A stretch of DNA of 64,000 nt from Heterobilharzia americana (Eukaryota; Platyhelminthes; Trematoda; Strigeidida; Schistosomatidae). Location of the stretch: assembly GCA_944470555.2 (NCBI GenBank), contig OX104127.1:137162786-137226785 (forward strand), read 5' to 3'. The notes beneath the pieces were generated by a model. The model worked only from the letters and a program-made list of their open reading frames with translations. It was not told where the DNA came from and did not search any database. Below, piece after piece: positions 1-10,888 of this stretch. The position numbers were made by a program, and so were the translations under genes. Every line of letters starts with the position of its first letter. Position 1 is the stretch's first letter.

Positions 1-346
1 GTGTCTTCAAAATCGATTTCTGAGCTAACATTCACCTATGGTGTTCACTAGATATAGTAATTCAAGATGACATCGGAAGAAGAACATTTGTAAGTGTGCA
101 CCTTTTATTTCAGGTGGTCCCAATAGTCCAGTAGCAGTCTCCACAAACCAGTTTGAAGCAGGCAGATCATATTGGAATTTATTATGTAACGACTTCAAGC
201 CTAACTTAGGGAATAATCTAACTGCAGACTTTACGTTCTATTTTTAGTTTCGGTGGCATTTCAGTGAACATTTTTCAGCATTAGGATGTGAAGTAATTTT
301 TTCATGATATCCACTTATACGTGAAATATACCGATAATGACTTAAA
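1..346. other. unassigned AT-rich sequence
   Basis: I see no coding frame, RNA gene or repeat that I can name here. The stretch ends where the left arm of an inverted repeat begins. Confidence 0.5.
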
Positions 347-469
347 GGAAGAATAAGTATTTCAGCGAAAAGTCTCTTTTCGGCGATTTCATTTTCAAAG
401 CTGTACAATATCAAATCTATACACTTTTTCCTAGTGTAAGGATTTGATAGTTAAAAACGGTTTGTCAAG
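347..469 (+). repeat. left arm of a 123-bp inverted repeat
   Basis: This segment is matched in reverse complement by 1326-1453 with only scattered mismatches and small indels. Shared landmarks are the self-complementary stretch around aaagtctctttt and the block ggatttgatagttaaaaacgg. A weaker related piece lies at 29255-29335. The spacer between the arms holds an Sm-alpha copy and a PLE endonuclease fragment. It may be the non-coding part of a PLE or terminal inverted repeats of a small DNA element; I cannot decide. Confidence 0.6.
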
Positions 470-540
470 CAACACAAATAGTGTCAATAAATGAGTTGTC
501 ATCAGAATTTTAAAAAAACATAAGTAGTGATCATCAATCG

Positions 541-817
541 TAGTGGCATAGTGGATAGCGTTTTAGCGTTTGAAGCGATGGGTACGAGGTTCGAGTCTCA
601 GTGGGAACAACATCACTGGAGTGCAGCCGACGAGACCTACATGGGACGAAACGCGCGTCCTGGGTTCTTCTGCTAGCCATAACCAACCAAATTATCATAA
701 TTAACATTCAGGCAATATCGAGGCATCCTCATAGGAGCCCATCTGCCAATAGAGGTAGAACAATTGAATCCAATAAAACAACGAAGTATAATAAGTATGT
801 CCATAAACAGTACTAAT
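541..817 (+). repeat. Sm-alpha-like SINE copy
   Basis: The copy has the layout seen in the other copies of this family in the window: a promoter-like head containing gtggatagcg, a pol III B-box-like ggttcgagtct at 588-598, a hammerhead region, then the tail that begins near atcgaggcatcc. The family is the pol III-transcribed schistosome repeat known for its hammerhead ribozyme. This is a single plus-strand copy lying between the arms of the 347/1326 inverted repeat. No head-to-head partner is visible. Confidence 0.85.
618..672 (+). ncRNA. degenerate hammerhead ribozyme motif in Sm-alpha copy
   Basis: The catalytic strand reads CCGACGA at 627-633 where CUGANGA is required, so U4 is changed to C. 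GAAA is kept at 648-651 and the GUC cleavage triplet ends at 659, followed by ctggg. The C at position 7 is permitted by the consensus. The U4 change predicts loss or strong reduction of self-cleavage. Confidence 0.75.
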
Positions 818-929
818 CAAAAGAAGTTTGAAAACTGAATTGTGATCAGACAGAACACACCAACAAGAATGAGTAACGCATTTCTTAAGAAGTCAATAGT
901 GTCGAAACAGAAAGATGAAAATTAAAAAG

Positions 930-1290
930 GAGGGAGTAGAGGAGACTGAAAACTAAGACCGTGAAAGGAGAAGGGGTTGAACAACCTTTTTTTGTGTACA
1001 CAGTCCAGGCTTCTCCATTTAGATGGCAAGACCTTCAGCGATGCACAGAATACCAAGACATACAGCCTTTGGTAGGTTTTTTTCACTTCATAAATAACTT
1101 TAAACGAGGGGGCTTTTGAGATAGGGTGAATTGTGTTCACGATGTGTTCAATTATAGTAGTCCTTATCGCTCCATCGTTACCTCTTTTTAACCACACGGG
1201 ATAGTGTTCTTGAACCTTTTTGGATAACAGTCGCCTCGAATGACGTTTATACGTGGCTCTACAAGAGCAGGTGAACTGGTCAGATGAGAA
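930..1290 (-). mobile_element. PLE GIY-YIG endonuclease tail, broken
   Basis: Read on the minus strand, the frame contains FTCSCRATYKRHSRR, then VQEHYPVWLKRGNDGAIR and FKVIYEVKKTYQRLY. After a shift to another frame it gives a CTQKKVVQPLLL end. These are the usual blocks of the C-terminal GIY-YIG endonuclease domain of Penelope-like elements: a cysteine-rich start, the YIGR-type motif, EH, and a terminal C-QK-PLLL. The YIG motif is corrupted to YKR. The reverse transcriptase part is absent. A frameshift near 1050 splits the domain, so it is a pseudogene. Confidence 0.8.
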
Positions 1291-1325
1291 AGTTTCCCCT
1301 TTGAGTTGTTAGAAATCATTGGTAT

Positions 1326-1453
1326 GCCTGACAAACCGTTTTTAATTATCAAATCCTTACACTAGGGGAAAAAAATGTATAAATTTGCTATTGTACAGCT
1401 TTGAAAATGAAATCGCCGAAAAGAGACTTTTCGTTGAAATACTTGTTCTTTCT
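1326..1453 (-). repeat. right arm of the inverted repeat starting at 347
   Basis: It is the reverse complement of 347-469 with a few mismatches and small indels, for example in the a-rich stretch near 1370. It lies directly upstream, on the minus strand, of the PLE endonuclease fragment at 930-1290, so it may belong to the same PLE copy. Confidence 0.6.
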
Positions 1454-1629
1454 TCATATCCACTTATAGCAGGACACGCTGCTCTAAAATTGTTATCTGT
1501 TTATTTGTATGTATCAGCTGATTGTGTTAGTATAATACATGCCTCTTTATGAGTCACAACTGTAAAGAGTAAACAAAAAATAACAAAAGACAGACATCCT
1601 GTTATCTCATCTTTATTCTTGAGTACATC

Positions 1630-1780
1630 GGTGGCCTGCTTGTAATTTGGGCTACCAATGAAATTTTCTACTAGATATATCGAATTCCTCCTTTTTCATT
1701 TTGTCTAGATTTCTCAAATATGTCCTTCAAACGTATCACGTATTTTTGGAGATTTTCAAATGTTCTAATGCACTTAACAT
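1630..1780 (+). repeat. fragment of unnamed repeat family R1, 5' part
   Basis: The text from ggtggcctgcttgtaatttg to gattttcaaatgttct matches the beginning of the copies at 50945 and 52095. Only about 150 bp are kept before the sequence passes into a PLE reverse transcriptase fragment. Confidence 0.6.
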
Positions 1781-1789
1781 TGTAAAAAA

Positions 1790-2430
1790 TTTACTTGATA
1801 AAGATCAAGTATTACGAAAAGGATATCCATTGTCAACAATAGACATTATGAAATCTTTAATATTATGTTTAGAATCAACATATTTTACACTTAGATATAA
1901 GGTATACCGTCAAAACTAATCCCATTGCCATGGGCTCTCCAGCATCCCCACTTGTAGCCAGTTTATCTGTGAAAACATTTGAAGAAAAAGCTTTAAATAG
2001 TTTCTATTGTCAGTCTAAACTTTGGTTACCTTTGGTACCTTTGTCATCATTAAGAAAACAGAATGTGAAAGTGTTTTTCAGCATTTTAATTTCATGTCAA
2101 ATTTTATATAATTCACGGATGAAACGAATCGAGTGTAGATATTCTGAATCTCTTAGACTGCCTTATCTACAGAATATCAGAAGGAAAATTTAAAATTAGA
2201 ATTTACGGAAAACCTACTCATTCTGATAAATATCCAACTTTTCAATCCAGCTATACGATAAACATGAAAACCACAGTAGCTTTGAGGCTCTTGAATAGAG
2301 CTAAAAATATTGTGATGGATCTGTAGGACATATAAAACAATTATTAGTAGAAAATGACTACTTTAAGCCTTTTCTGAACAATCTTCTCAAGAAGAATGAC
2401 AAGATACAAACAGATCAGGCAAGTAAAACT
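1790..2430 (+). mobile_element. PLE reverse transcriptase fragment, broken
   Basis: Successive frames give NLLDKDQVL, AMGSPASPLVASL and FEEKALNSFYCQSKLWL, then in another frame YGKPTHSDKY and LLNRAKNIV. MGSP-SP-A is the motif that precedes the catalytic YxDD box in PLE reverse transcriptases, and KPTH-D-Y follows it. The place where the YxDD box should be is missing: KLWL is followed by PLVPLSSL, which fits a small deletion. At least two frameshifts and a stop between 1918 and 1930 confirm a dead copy. No GIY-YIG domain follows before the next element begins. Confidence 0.82.
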
Positions 2431-2431
2431 G

Positions 2432-3475
2432 AAAATAAGTCAAGGATGCCCACTGTCTCCATTCTTATTCAATTTTACCATAGATATTCTTATGGAGGTC
2501 TCCCTCTCGTCACCTGATTATACAGACGCTGACCTAATCGCAGCAGAATTTTCGTTAGACGTAGAATATGCAGATGATATAGTCCTGTTAAGTGAAGACG
2601 CTGACAAGATGCAGAGTCTTCTGAACACTTTGAGTGGGAATTTGAGAATGTTTGGGATGCGTTTCTCACCACCCAAATGCAAATTTTTGCTCCAGGTCTG
2701 GTCTTCAACGGTGCCCCACCGCGGCTAACAATAGAGAGTGAAGTGTTTGAGTATGTCGACCACTTCACTTACCTGGGAAGTAGGATCAGCCCTGGTGGGT
2801 CAGTTGCCGATGAAATCTCTGCACGGATACAAAAGGCTCGACTAGCTTTCTCCAACTTACGCCACCTGTGGCGCCGCCGTGATATCCGTTTGTCTATTAA
2901 GGGTGGGGTGTACTGCACAGTGGTCCTCTCTGTTCTACTGTACGGCTGTGAAACGTGGCCACTGGAGGTCGAAGATATGAGAAGGCTTCAGGTGTTTGAT
3001 CACCTTTGACTTCGTAGTATAGGCCGTATTCCGTGGTGTCACCACGTGAGTAACGCGGAAGTCAAGTGTATAGTTTTAGGGAGAAGAGGTAAGTCAGTTG
3101 ACGAGGTTGTGAACCTTCATCGACTAAGATGGTTTGGACGTGATACGTATGCCTAGTCACCAATTGCCTTGTCACACAATGTTGGCTGAAGTAGGTTCAG
3201 GAGGGAAAAAAGGCTCGAGGTGGCTCAGAATCGATATCAGTAGCGCAGATGTATACACACATTATCCTCATCTTAACGACGCTATACCGAATCTCAACAT
3301 TTTCTCATTCTTACTTTCTCTCTTTCCGTACTTTATATTTCTTCTGACTGAATTTTCTTATCTTCATCTTGCACTTCACTGCCTTTTTATTTGATATACT
3401 GATATAAGGTGTGGCAAGTTAGACCGTTACGCAGTAATGCCTGGTCCTACGTTTACATTGATGATGATGAAGTCA
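2432..3475 (+). mobile_element. RTE-like non-LTR retrotransposon, second family, 5'-truncated
   Basis: The reverse transcriptase starts inside motif B at SQGCPLSPFLFNF and keeps the catalytic box as EYADDIVLLSEDADKMQ (about 2570-2620). After a frameshift at about 2680 it continues with the thumb and tail: VDHFTYLGSRISPGG, RIQKARLAFSNLRHLWRRRD, and VLLYGCETWPLEVED. A stop near 3009 is followed by remnants of the C-terminal block (HRLRW) and a 3' end in tgatgatgatga at 3462-3473. Such simple-repeat tails are usual in the RTE clade. YADD is intact, but the protein is truncated at both ends. It abuts the preceding PLE fragment with no visible gap. Confidence 0.8.
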
Positions 3476-3489
3476 TGGATATCAACAAT

Positions 3490-3965
3490 GACAATTCCAT
3501 ATAGAAAATGTAGAAAATGCAGAGTTTGTACTGAGTATGGTATTAGGGTATATTTCAAACCTTCGAATTCTTTGGAAAAAGCCTAGGTCAAAGTGAAAGA
3601 TGTAATTTAAAGATGACACAAAACAACTGTCTGTATGCGATATAATTTACGAACTATAAGGTTAATTTTATTGATGGAAGTTGTAGACAGCTGAAGATTA
3701 GGGTGGATTAATAAAGGTTTTGAGCAAACACCCACTAAAGAATGAAGTGGAATTGTAAAGTTTGGAAAAGAGATTACCAATACCAATGTATGTCATTGAA
3801 AGTGGACACAATATTGATTTTGACAATGTTGAAATATTTGAGAAAGGTTTTCACTCACATGAAGAAAGACTGACCTCGGAAGCCCAACGTACTTTAACGT
3901 CAACAAATGCTTTAGACAGAAAGAGAGGAATAGATATCTCACCTCATCTGGGAGACTCTAATTAG
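3490..3965 (+). mobile_element. PLE C-terminal fragment, broken
   Basis: The blocks are YGIRVYFKPSNSLEKA near 3538, VKVKD, and finally the continuous frame 3762-3965 with ESGHNIDFDNVEIFEKG. H-FDFDNVEI is the C-terminal part of a GIY-YIG PLE endonuclease and matches HEFNFDNVEILDG in the palindromic copy at 16385. The cysteine block and YIG motif between them are scrambled by frameshifts and stops. Confidence 0.75.
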
Positions 3966-3969
3966 GTAA

Positions 3970-4160
3970 AAACATTAGAAAGGTCACCAGTTCAGATTGG
4001 AGTTTTAAAAAACAAACAAACAATATCTATCAATTATTGTTCATGAATGAACATGAATTTCTGCTTTTCATACAATAAACAACGAACGACGCATACATTT
4101 TCCACAACATTTACATACATACAGATACTTTGATTATTGAATTGTTTTTGATTACAAATA
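3970..4160. other. unassigned sequence
   Basis: Nothing that I can name lies between the PLE fragment and the following Sm-alpha pair. Confidence 0.4.
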
Positions 4161-4164
4161 ACGA

Positions 4165-4409
4165 TGAATGCATGTTATATTGATCTTAGCGACTAGCAGA
4201 GGAATCCAGGACACGCATTTCATCCTATCTAGGACTCATCAGCCGGCTGTACCTGTATCTCAGTGACGGATGTTGTTCCCATTGAGACTGGGACCCAATA
4301 CACTTAATTTCAAACGCCGAGGCGTTATCCACTAGGCCAGTGTGGCACGATAGCCACCTCTTGTGCAACGAGTATCAGTAGTTGTTGTGATGTTTGTAAT
4401 ATCCCGTTG
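4165..4409 (-). repeat. Sm-alpha-like SINE copy, left member of a head-to-head pair
   Basis: On the minus strand it reads, in order, the end of an upstream monomer (gcaacgggatattacaaaca), the head with gaggtggctatcgtgccac, the B-box region, the hammerhead and the start of the tail. The presence of the previous monomer's end shows that the source was a tandem dimer. Its 5' end meets the 5' end of the plus-strand copy that starts at 4411, so the two form an inverted pair with essentially no spacer. Confidence 0.85.
4201..4250 (-). ncRNA. hammerhead ribozyme, core intact
   Basis: On the minus strand the core CUGAUGA lies at 4242-4236, GAAA at 4221-4218, and the GUC cleavage triplet at 4212-4210. 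Stem I pairs the bases just before CUGAUGA with CUGG after the cut: four pairs, one of them G-U, then one mismatch. Stem II is short, with a G-U closing pair (guccuagauaggau). Stem III is a minimal self-complementary helix, as is typical of this type I schistosome motif. All core residues are present, so it is the best-preserved ribozyme among the Sm-alpha copies here. Confidence 0.85.
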
Positions 4410-4410
4410 C

Positions 4411-4693
4411 TATTGTGCCACTTTGTCCTAGTGGATCACGCCTCAGTATTTGAAGCGATGGGTACTGGGTCCAAGTCTCGATAGGAACAACGACACTCAC
4501 TGAGGTGCAGATACAGCTAGCTGGCGAGTCCCAGATAGCACGAAATGCGTGTTCCAGATTCCTCTGCAAGACCAGTATAACATCATGAATACCCAGCAGT
4601 ATCGAAGCATCCGCATCGGAGCCTATCTTCGAACAGCAGATGTCGAGCAATTCAGCCCTGTATAGTAACGGGAAATCACAACAAACAGAATGC
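4411..4693 (+). repeat. Sm-alpha-like SINE copy, right member of a head-to-head pair
   Basis: Starting from attgtgccac it runs through gtggatcacgcc, a B-box-like gggtccaagtctc at about 4467, the hammerhead region, and the tail with cagtatcgaagcatccgcat. It ends near gggaaatcacaacaaac. The B box carries a C in place of the usual second T. It faces the minus copy at 4165-4409. Confidence 0.85.
4512..4563 (+). ncRNA. degenerate hammerhead motif
   Basis: The core reads CUGGCGA at 4521-4527, so invariant A6 is changed to G. GAAA is kept at 4542-4545. The cleavage triplet is GUU and the stem I strand after it is changed. Self-cleavage is not expected. Confidence 0.7.
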
Positions 4694-4979
4694 ATGGGTT
4701 TACGATGACTGATTGGAAATAATCAATTTGAACAACAAATCAGCTAACCAATTGGATAAAGGCAGAAATTCTTACATTTACCATTTGACAGTACATATTC
4801 TGATATTGAATCAAAATCCAAATATTTTGCTGAAGTCACTGTGGCATGCACAGAGTAACGTTAGGGAAAATTTTATTTTCGATCTCCTAAACGCGCTAGG
4901 ATTATATTAAAACTTATTCATATAATTTCCCTGAAGAAGCTCGAGCTCGACTTCTATGTGAAATGTTGGAATTTCTCAT

Positions 4980-5345
4980 ATCAAACACACTGAGATTTGT
5001 CCAAATATAACTTATTATTCATATAGTGTTTTAAACTAGTCTTCTTTCGAAGTATTAGCAAAGGAACAAGGGAAAATGTCATATTAGACGGAAATAGACT
5101 TCTGAATTCACAAAAATGCATAATATTTCTATTCTTCAGATACCTATCTAGAATAGTACATTCTTCTTCTGGCTGAATGAATGAGCCACCACTTTTGAAC
5201 ATCAGACTTTCATCCAGTACCAACCGCTGGCTGTTATTATGAACCTCATTCATACGCCAAACACACTTTGTTTAAAAATATTATTTTGTGAATAAATTTG
5301 TTTGTTTATTACATGCTGAGAACTCCACACTGTATCAAACATATT
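4980..5345 (+). repeat. divergent copy of unnamed repeat family R1
   Basis: The plus strand ends with catgctgagaactccacact like the copies ending at 51490 and 52640. The minus-strand frame 5253-4981 (90 codons) aligns by eye with the minus-strand frame of the 50998-51327 copy: FKSGGS for FKFGDG, then an IL/YL block, and LLILRKKTSLKHY for YFVLNLKNNSLKTF. I do not recognise the encoded sequence. Conservation of a minus-strand frame in diverged copies hints that the coding strand of R1 may be opposite to the AATAAA-like end. Confidence 0.5.
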
Positions 5346-5639
5346 TCACGCTGTCAAATTGTTGAAACAAAGATGTAGTGTGCAAAGAGTGTATGAATTG
5401 AAGGCAGAGATTTGTATGTACACATGTGTTGATAGTTCTTATCGTATGTATGTTGGTTATGTTAGTACGTTTTACTCCCTCATTCCTACTGAGACAATTT
5501 TAATTCCACTTGATGTGAAGAGATTCTGCTATGAGATATTCTTTATAATTTCTAAAGCCTTTCTAAATAATTACAATGCTATCAAAATCGACCATGTGAC
5601 CTGAAATTACAGAGTGTAGATCTATGGCTGAAGTGTTTT

Positions 5640-5965
5640 CAAGTTTTTTACAGTTCTATTGGGTTTCCAGGGGGTTGGGTGGATGCTCTTCGATGTTCAT
5701 TTTTTCTACTTTTGATATGATAGGAAGTTTGTCCCATGTATTTTCCATCACAGTCTGAGCATTTTATTTCATAAACACAATTAGATTATGAATCTAGAAG
5801 GATCTCATCCTTCAAATGAACTAAGGTGTTCCGCAAAGTATTCGATGTTCTGTAGAACACTCTGATATTGTATTTGTTGAGCACTCTGTTAATTTCATCC
5901 GATGTGTGTGATCTGTAAGGGATAACTATTGTTGAGGCCTATGATTTAGGAGTAGTTCTACTATC
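5640..5965 (-). mobile_element. PLE GIY-YIG fragment of another subfamily
   Basis: The minus strand gives STIVIPYRSHTSDEINRVLN, then YNIRVFYRTSNTLRNTLVHL, KDEILLDS and VYEIKCSDCDGKYMGQTSYH (5782-5723). The connector block before a PLE endonuclease, the paired cysteines and the GKYxGQT motif are all recognisable. Amber or ochre stops interrupt it at two places in the first 100 codons. Its blocks differ from those of the fragments at 12530 and 33990, so several PLE lineages are present in the window. Confidence 0.8.
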
Positions 5966-5969
5966 TAAT

Positions 5970-8160
5970 TTAATGTTATTTTTTATTTTGCTAATGAATT
6001 TTATAGGATAATTATTAGTTTTAAGTATCTTGTCCGTATATTTCTAATCCTTAACTCTTTCATTTTCATCTGTTGTTAGAATGTGTCCTGTCCTTTAAAG
6101 ACTGGGGGTAACAGAAACTTTCTGTGGATATTGTAAATTCCGGTAATCTACAACTTTGGAAAGCTATTAGCATTAAATACCGAGACGTTAGTTGGAACAG
6201 TTTTTATTTTGTTTTACATTCATTAGGAAACAAAAATACCAAAATAATGAGTATCATTTACCTAATGTCCGAATGTTTTCAAACTATGAAAACCCGTATT
6301 GGGAAGCATGACCTTAATGTTTCGTACTAATTGGTATGAAGCTAGTGTAAGGTCGCATTTAGTAGTTAAAGACTAAAATAATTGAAAATTTGTAGAACAA
6401 GCTTATAGTCTAGAACCAAAAGTGGTCTTTAAATGATTCTACGTTAAAGCATAAGTGCGCAACTATCATTACTTACCTTATAACGATTTCACTTTCAGTA
6501 CAATTAAGACCGATACAAGGTAATTTCTTCATCGTCCACACATAGCTGAGATAGAAACAGATGAAGGCCAACAGTATAAAGGTGTCATGTAAAACGGAAT
6601 CATAAGTCTACTATTTTATGTTGATATAACATCGTATCTCACTCTTCTGAATACTCTACTAATGGGAAACTCACATAACGGAATCTATGCATTTCTTTGC
6701 ATCACCTATAGTACTGATATTTTCGAATCAGTGCAGCCCATAACAAACGTTTACTTAATTGAAGTATCCTGCACAATGCTAATGAATTACCTCATAATCC
6801 ATGCAAAATATTCCTTTCTTTCCTGGTTTGTCCAAATGAACAAAATAAATATTTCATGGTTGGAGTTGTTTATCATCACTAGTCAGAAAGTTGAGTAGTT
6901 GTGGAATACATATTACTCAATATAAAATGTATTTACGTTTTGTAATCCATATTGTTATTAAAGTGATTACCAGTTACTTCACCATATCTATAGCACAGCA
7001 GTACTTGTGACAGCAGGATAAAGCAAATGTTGTTCAGTCGCTCAGAGTGCACTTTATAATAATCCTATACCTCTTTAAATTGTCTTAGACTTGGAAAACC
7101 CACAGTAACTGGTGGTATTCCATTAAGAAATGAGTTTAGTAATAATTATTCATTTGGTCACATAAGACTTCTTCGGTTGTGCATATCAACACTAGTTAAA
7201 ACCTCCTGAAGTTCAACTTCAGCATAATGTATCACTTGTTTCAATTCTGCACAGTGTTGTGTAAAAAAATACAATTTCTTCTTTGCTTTTTCAGTTGGCT
7301 TTAGAAAAAATCTCCTTTCATCAGTCGCACATCATATTCACGGTTAAGTACTGTATTCACTTCATTGTGAACAAATTCTGCACTGTAGTGATGGAAATGA
7401 AAGCCTGAGTCGTAAACTATATGTTCACATTTGTAGAAATGAATAGTTAATCCATTTACTTGCATATTAGTAAACTCTTGCCTCAGTGTTTCCTCTTGTA
7501 TCTATAACTGCAACGGAAATAACGGAAATATGCAGACTAACAGTTTTTTGCATATTGTGACCATATAATACGTTCATGTGTACCACGAAGGTAACGTACA
7601 TACTAAATGAATACTTTCTGCAACTCTTTAAGTACATCAGCTATTTTAACCCAGCCACTGTGGAAACGGGTATTCATTACACCAACAAATACTCAGCTGA
7701 TGTCAACCTTTACTGGGATCGATGGATCATTGTGGTTAGTTTCTACACAGGCATTTAAGAAGAAAGAGACGCATACCACTGTAAATAAAAAAAATATCAC
7801 ATTTTCACAGTCTCCAGTTAGAACACACCTAGTTTCCTTCAACTTTGGCCTGTAGCTAACTTCAGCAACTAGAGAACCATTCAAGACCTTTACCAAGCTA
7901 TTTTATCAAAAATTTCCAATTTCAGTTTTAAAAATTTATCTTCACCATTAAATAATTTGAACGAGAACATCGTCAGGAAGCTGAAACCAAGACGATTATA
8001 CAGCTATTACTTGAAAACTCAGAAATAAGCGCTGATTACTTCCTTCACGTTGACTGCAAATACACTAACTCTCGAAACGTCCATCCAGTGAAAATATCCG
8101 TGTGAAATCATACAAGTGGTTGTTGTAATCAGACAATGAGAGCCGCAACCAATCAATTAT
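5970..8160. other. unassigned AT-rich sequence, about 2.2 kb
   Basis: Frames of 60-82 codons occur (for example 6662-6898 and 7607-7855) but show no family motif, and overlapping frames on both strands are equally long, as expected by chance. A minus-strand stretch near 7340-7400 reads EFVHNEVNTVLNREYDV and could be a decayed retroelement piece. I cannot name it. Confidence 0.4.
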
Positions 8161-8162
8161 GA

Positions 8163-8400
8163 ATGTCTTTTATCTGTCACCCTTTGTTCTCATACTTTGA
8201 CATTCAGATGAGGCCTCCTTTGCTTAAGGGTTTCGTACACTTCCCCGCCTGCTTAAACCTTGGGCTACCAAATATTTCCATCATGCATACTGCATCAAGT
8301 TTGCTCTGTTTTAATCTGTCCAGAAATGACCTTGAGTCGTATCAAGTACTCATGAGAACTTTTAAAAATTTATCAGCGTACGGCTATGAATTTAACAAAT
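8163..8400 (+). repeat. fragment of unnamed repeat family R1, 5' part
   Basis: The block cgcctgcttaaaccttgggc at 8250 matches the start of the copies at 50945 and 52095, and the following 130 bp resemble them weakly. It gives way to CR1 reverse transcriptase sequence near 8400. Confidence 0.5.
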
Positions 8401-9150
8401 GTTATTAAGGAAAGACAACATGCTGTTCCTTTTCCCTTCCTTTTCTCTTTCTTTTTGTATGACTTACTCAACTTTGTTAAGTATGCTAATGACCTGACGG
8501 TATCCATGCTTATCATCCCTTCTTCTAATTGTTCTCCGCTTGATAACTTCTCAAACGAAATTGGTTACTGGTCTTCCTTAAATGGTCTCGCACTCAATTC
8601 TTCCAAATGTCAAATGGTTAATTTTAGCTAAAATGTGAAAAAGACCTTTCCACATTGCTTCATCCCCATCACTGTTATCTTCTAGATGGCTCTGTTGTAG
8701 AGAATGTAACAACCCTGGTCCATTTTAGCTTATGCTCTTCCTCTGACCTTTCTTTGACCCATCAGGTCTTACTTCAGGAAAATCCTTCGCTTGACTTTTA
8801 ATATAAGAGACCTCAAACTATCTAGTATAATTCAAAATATATTCCTACGTTTCATTAATTTTTTGTTTTACCTTTACTTATTATTCTCCATTCTTCTTTC
8901 CTGAACTCCGAAAAAAAGACTACGTTGTACTGCATAAGATTTTGAAGGCTTTAAGTAAGGAAACCATGCTGATAAATGCTATTGTGGATAGCCATTTAAA
9001 CACTTGTAGACATCTAGCTAAAAATGTTTTATCTAATGACAAGCATCCTCTGTATCCACACCTATCTCCATGTCTGTCGTCTGAGAAGACAAGAAGCAAA
9101 TAAATTAAACTCTATGCAGGCACAACTACATACAGAAATTCAACCATACC
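8400..9150 (+). mobile_element. CR1-clade non-LTR retrotransposon fragment, broken
   Basis: The frame at 8386-8631 contains LLNFVKYANDLTVSM, then SNEIGYWSSLNGLALNSSKC, the typical catalytic box and following helix of schistosome CR1-type reverse transcriptases. The YADD box reads YAND, so a catalytic aspartate is lost. Beyond 8640 the thumb and tail are recognisable only in changing frames: VKKTFPHCF, then near 9050 HPLYPHLSPCLSSEKTRSK and YRNSTIPPCL. About 750 bp of the 3' part of the element are represented; the 5' part and endonuclease are missing. Confidence 0.75.
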
Positions 9151-10690
9151 ACCATGTTTAGCTTGTGTATTGTGTGAAAAAATCATGTTAGACAAAGTCT
9201 TATCAATCAACTTTACAATAGTGCACAGTTATCATATCCCTGAAGTTGGTAAATATTTCAACAGTCCTGTTATTCTTCATCATGTATTGCTAACCAGCAC
9301 CATGGTAGTGTTTTAAAAATGTTGTACAATGAATAAACTGATGTAATACCATACGCTGAGAATTCTAAGCTGCAAACACATAATTATGTTTTGGAATAAA
9401 GCAAATATATTATATTTGTATTATTAAATTATATTTTGCTAATTACAGAAAATTGTTTATGGTGTGGTTTATCGGACTAACCTTGTTTGCTCTTTGAGTC
9501 AGCTGACTTGACGTTATTGACTGTAGAATCAACTCATACATAGTGACTCGGAGATTAACAGTAGTCCGTACCATCGTTGAACATTTTCATCAGTCCCCTA
9601 TTCATACAGCCCAACAGGAAACCTGATCCCAGGTTAAGACTAGAACAATCGTTAACTCAGAAATGTGCCAATGATAGTAAGGTGGATGAGGAATCAACGT
9701 GCAAAATTCAGGCGTTTTGAATGACCTTCCAAAGGTCATGAATTAACCATTCATGGTTGTCTTGAAGATAGAAAGCGAAAATTCAAATTGTCCTACTTTT
9801 AAAATGAAGCTACTCTGAAGGCCAGTGTAGCAACGACTATAATAACCAATTTGTTTTCTTTATTTCGGTTGGAAAGTCAGATTTTCATAAAACGTAAAAA
9901 TTTGATTATTTCAGTAGTTGCTAGTGTGTGGTTTACAGTTACTCCCAAAGTATAATTACTTGTTGGGTTATCATTCATTGGTTAATGTGCATATCACATG
10001 TCTGTTTAAGTAGTCTGAAATTATCTCAGTAAAATAGTGGACTTTTACTCATCTCCTTTTGTATATGATTAGCATCTTGGTTCTGTGAACTAAGGAGTGT
10101 AAGAAACGAGATCATGAATTATTTTCCCTGTTGCTAACGTCCAGCCTATTAGGGAGTACACAGGTAATTTTTTGATCATTAGTTAGGTTTTATTTAAAAT
10201 TTGGTAAAAATGGTAGTTTGTAGAATAGTCCGTTATTGGTCTTTATTGTCGTTTAAGCGTTTTTACTACTGTTGACTGAACAACAATATATTGGATCCAG
10301 TTTTTTAGGGTTAAGAGATAATGAAATATTCGAGACTATAAGGCATTAGACGGTCGTTTTGGGTCTAGTTTAAATGTGATGTAGCGGTAGTACGACAATA
10401 TAAATAGTGCACCAGGATAACCACTTACCACTCAGAAAAAGGAAAACATTCCATGGTAGAATGCATCATACCACTTTCGTGTCAGTCCTTTTTCCCTAAC
10501 TTTGTGACCATCGGTAAGCTGTTGTTCATTCCTTTCAGTGTCATTCTTCTCATCGACAGGCTCAGAGAATTTTTTTATCGTCTGAAGTTAAAACCAACAT
10601 CTTTCTAACACTTTAGTTTTCTTCCATCAGAACCATAAATGAACTCTTATATGGACACCTTGTTACTAAATCCTTGCTGAGCAGAAAAGA
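9151..10690. other. unassigned sequence, about 1.5 kb
   Basis: The first 300 bp may be the 3' untranslated part of the CR1 copy or an R1 end: gctgagaattctaagctgca at about 9357 and ggaataaagcaaat at 9395 resemble the R1 terminus. The rest has no recognisable frame or repeat. Confidence 0.4.
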
Positions 10691-10691
10691 T

Positions 10692-10888
10692 CTTCTTTAG
10701 TGCTTTTCATGGTCGTTTCTTTAGTATCTCTGCCAATATATCTCCCTTGAATCCAATATTCGTAAACAGTGTCAACTTTGGGACCGTAGGCGCTTTCTCT
10801 TTGAAATTCTTAGGCTTCATGTTCCTTTCAATGAATCTTGAAGGATAGCACTTCTCAATTAACACTCTTCAAAGTGTTGCCAGCTCCT
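10692..10888 (-). repeat. left arm of an imperfect inverted repeat of unknown type
   Basis: It pairs without indels with 11045-11241 (coordinates sum to 21933 throughout). There are scattered mismatches and a central run of near identity around the block that reads tttgggaccgtaggcgcttt on the plus strand. Both arms share the same in-frame stop in the best frame of the right arm, so that frame is probably not functional. The family is not recognised. Confidence 0.65.

Noticed and set aside
4375..4695. 106-codon minus-strand frame as a gene
   Set aside because: It spans the junction of the two Sm-alpha copies and translates non-coding SINE sequence.
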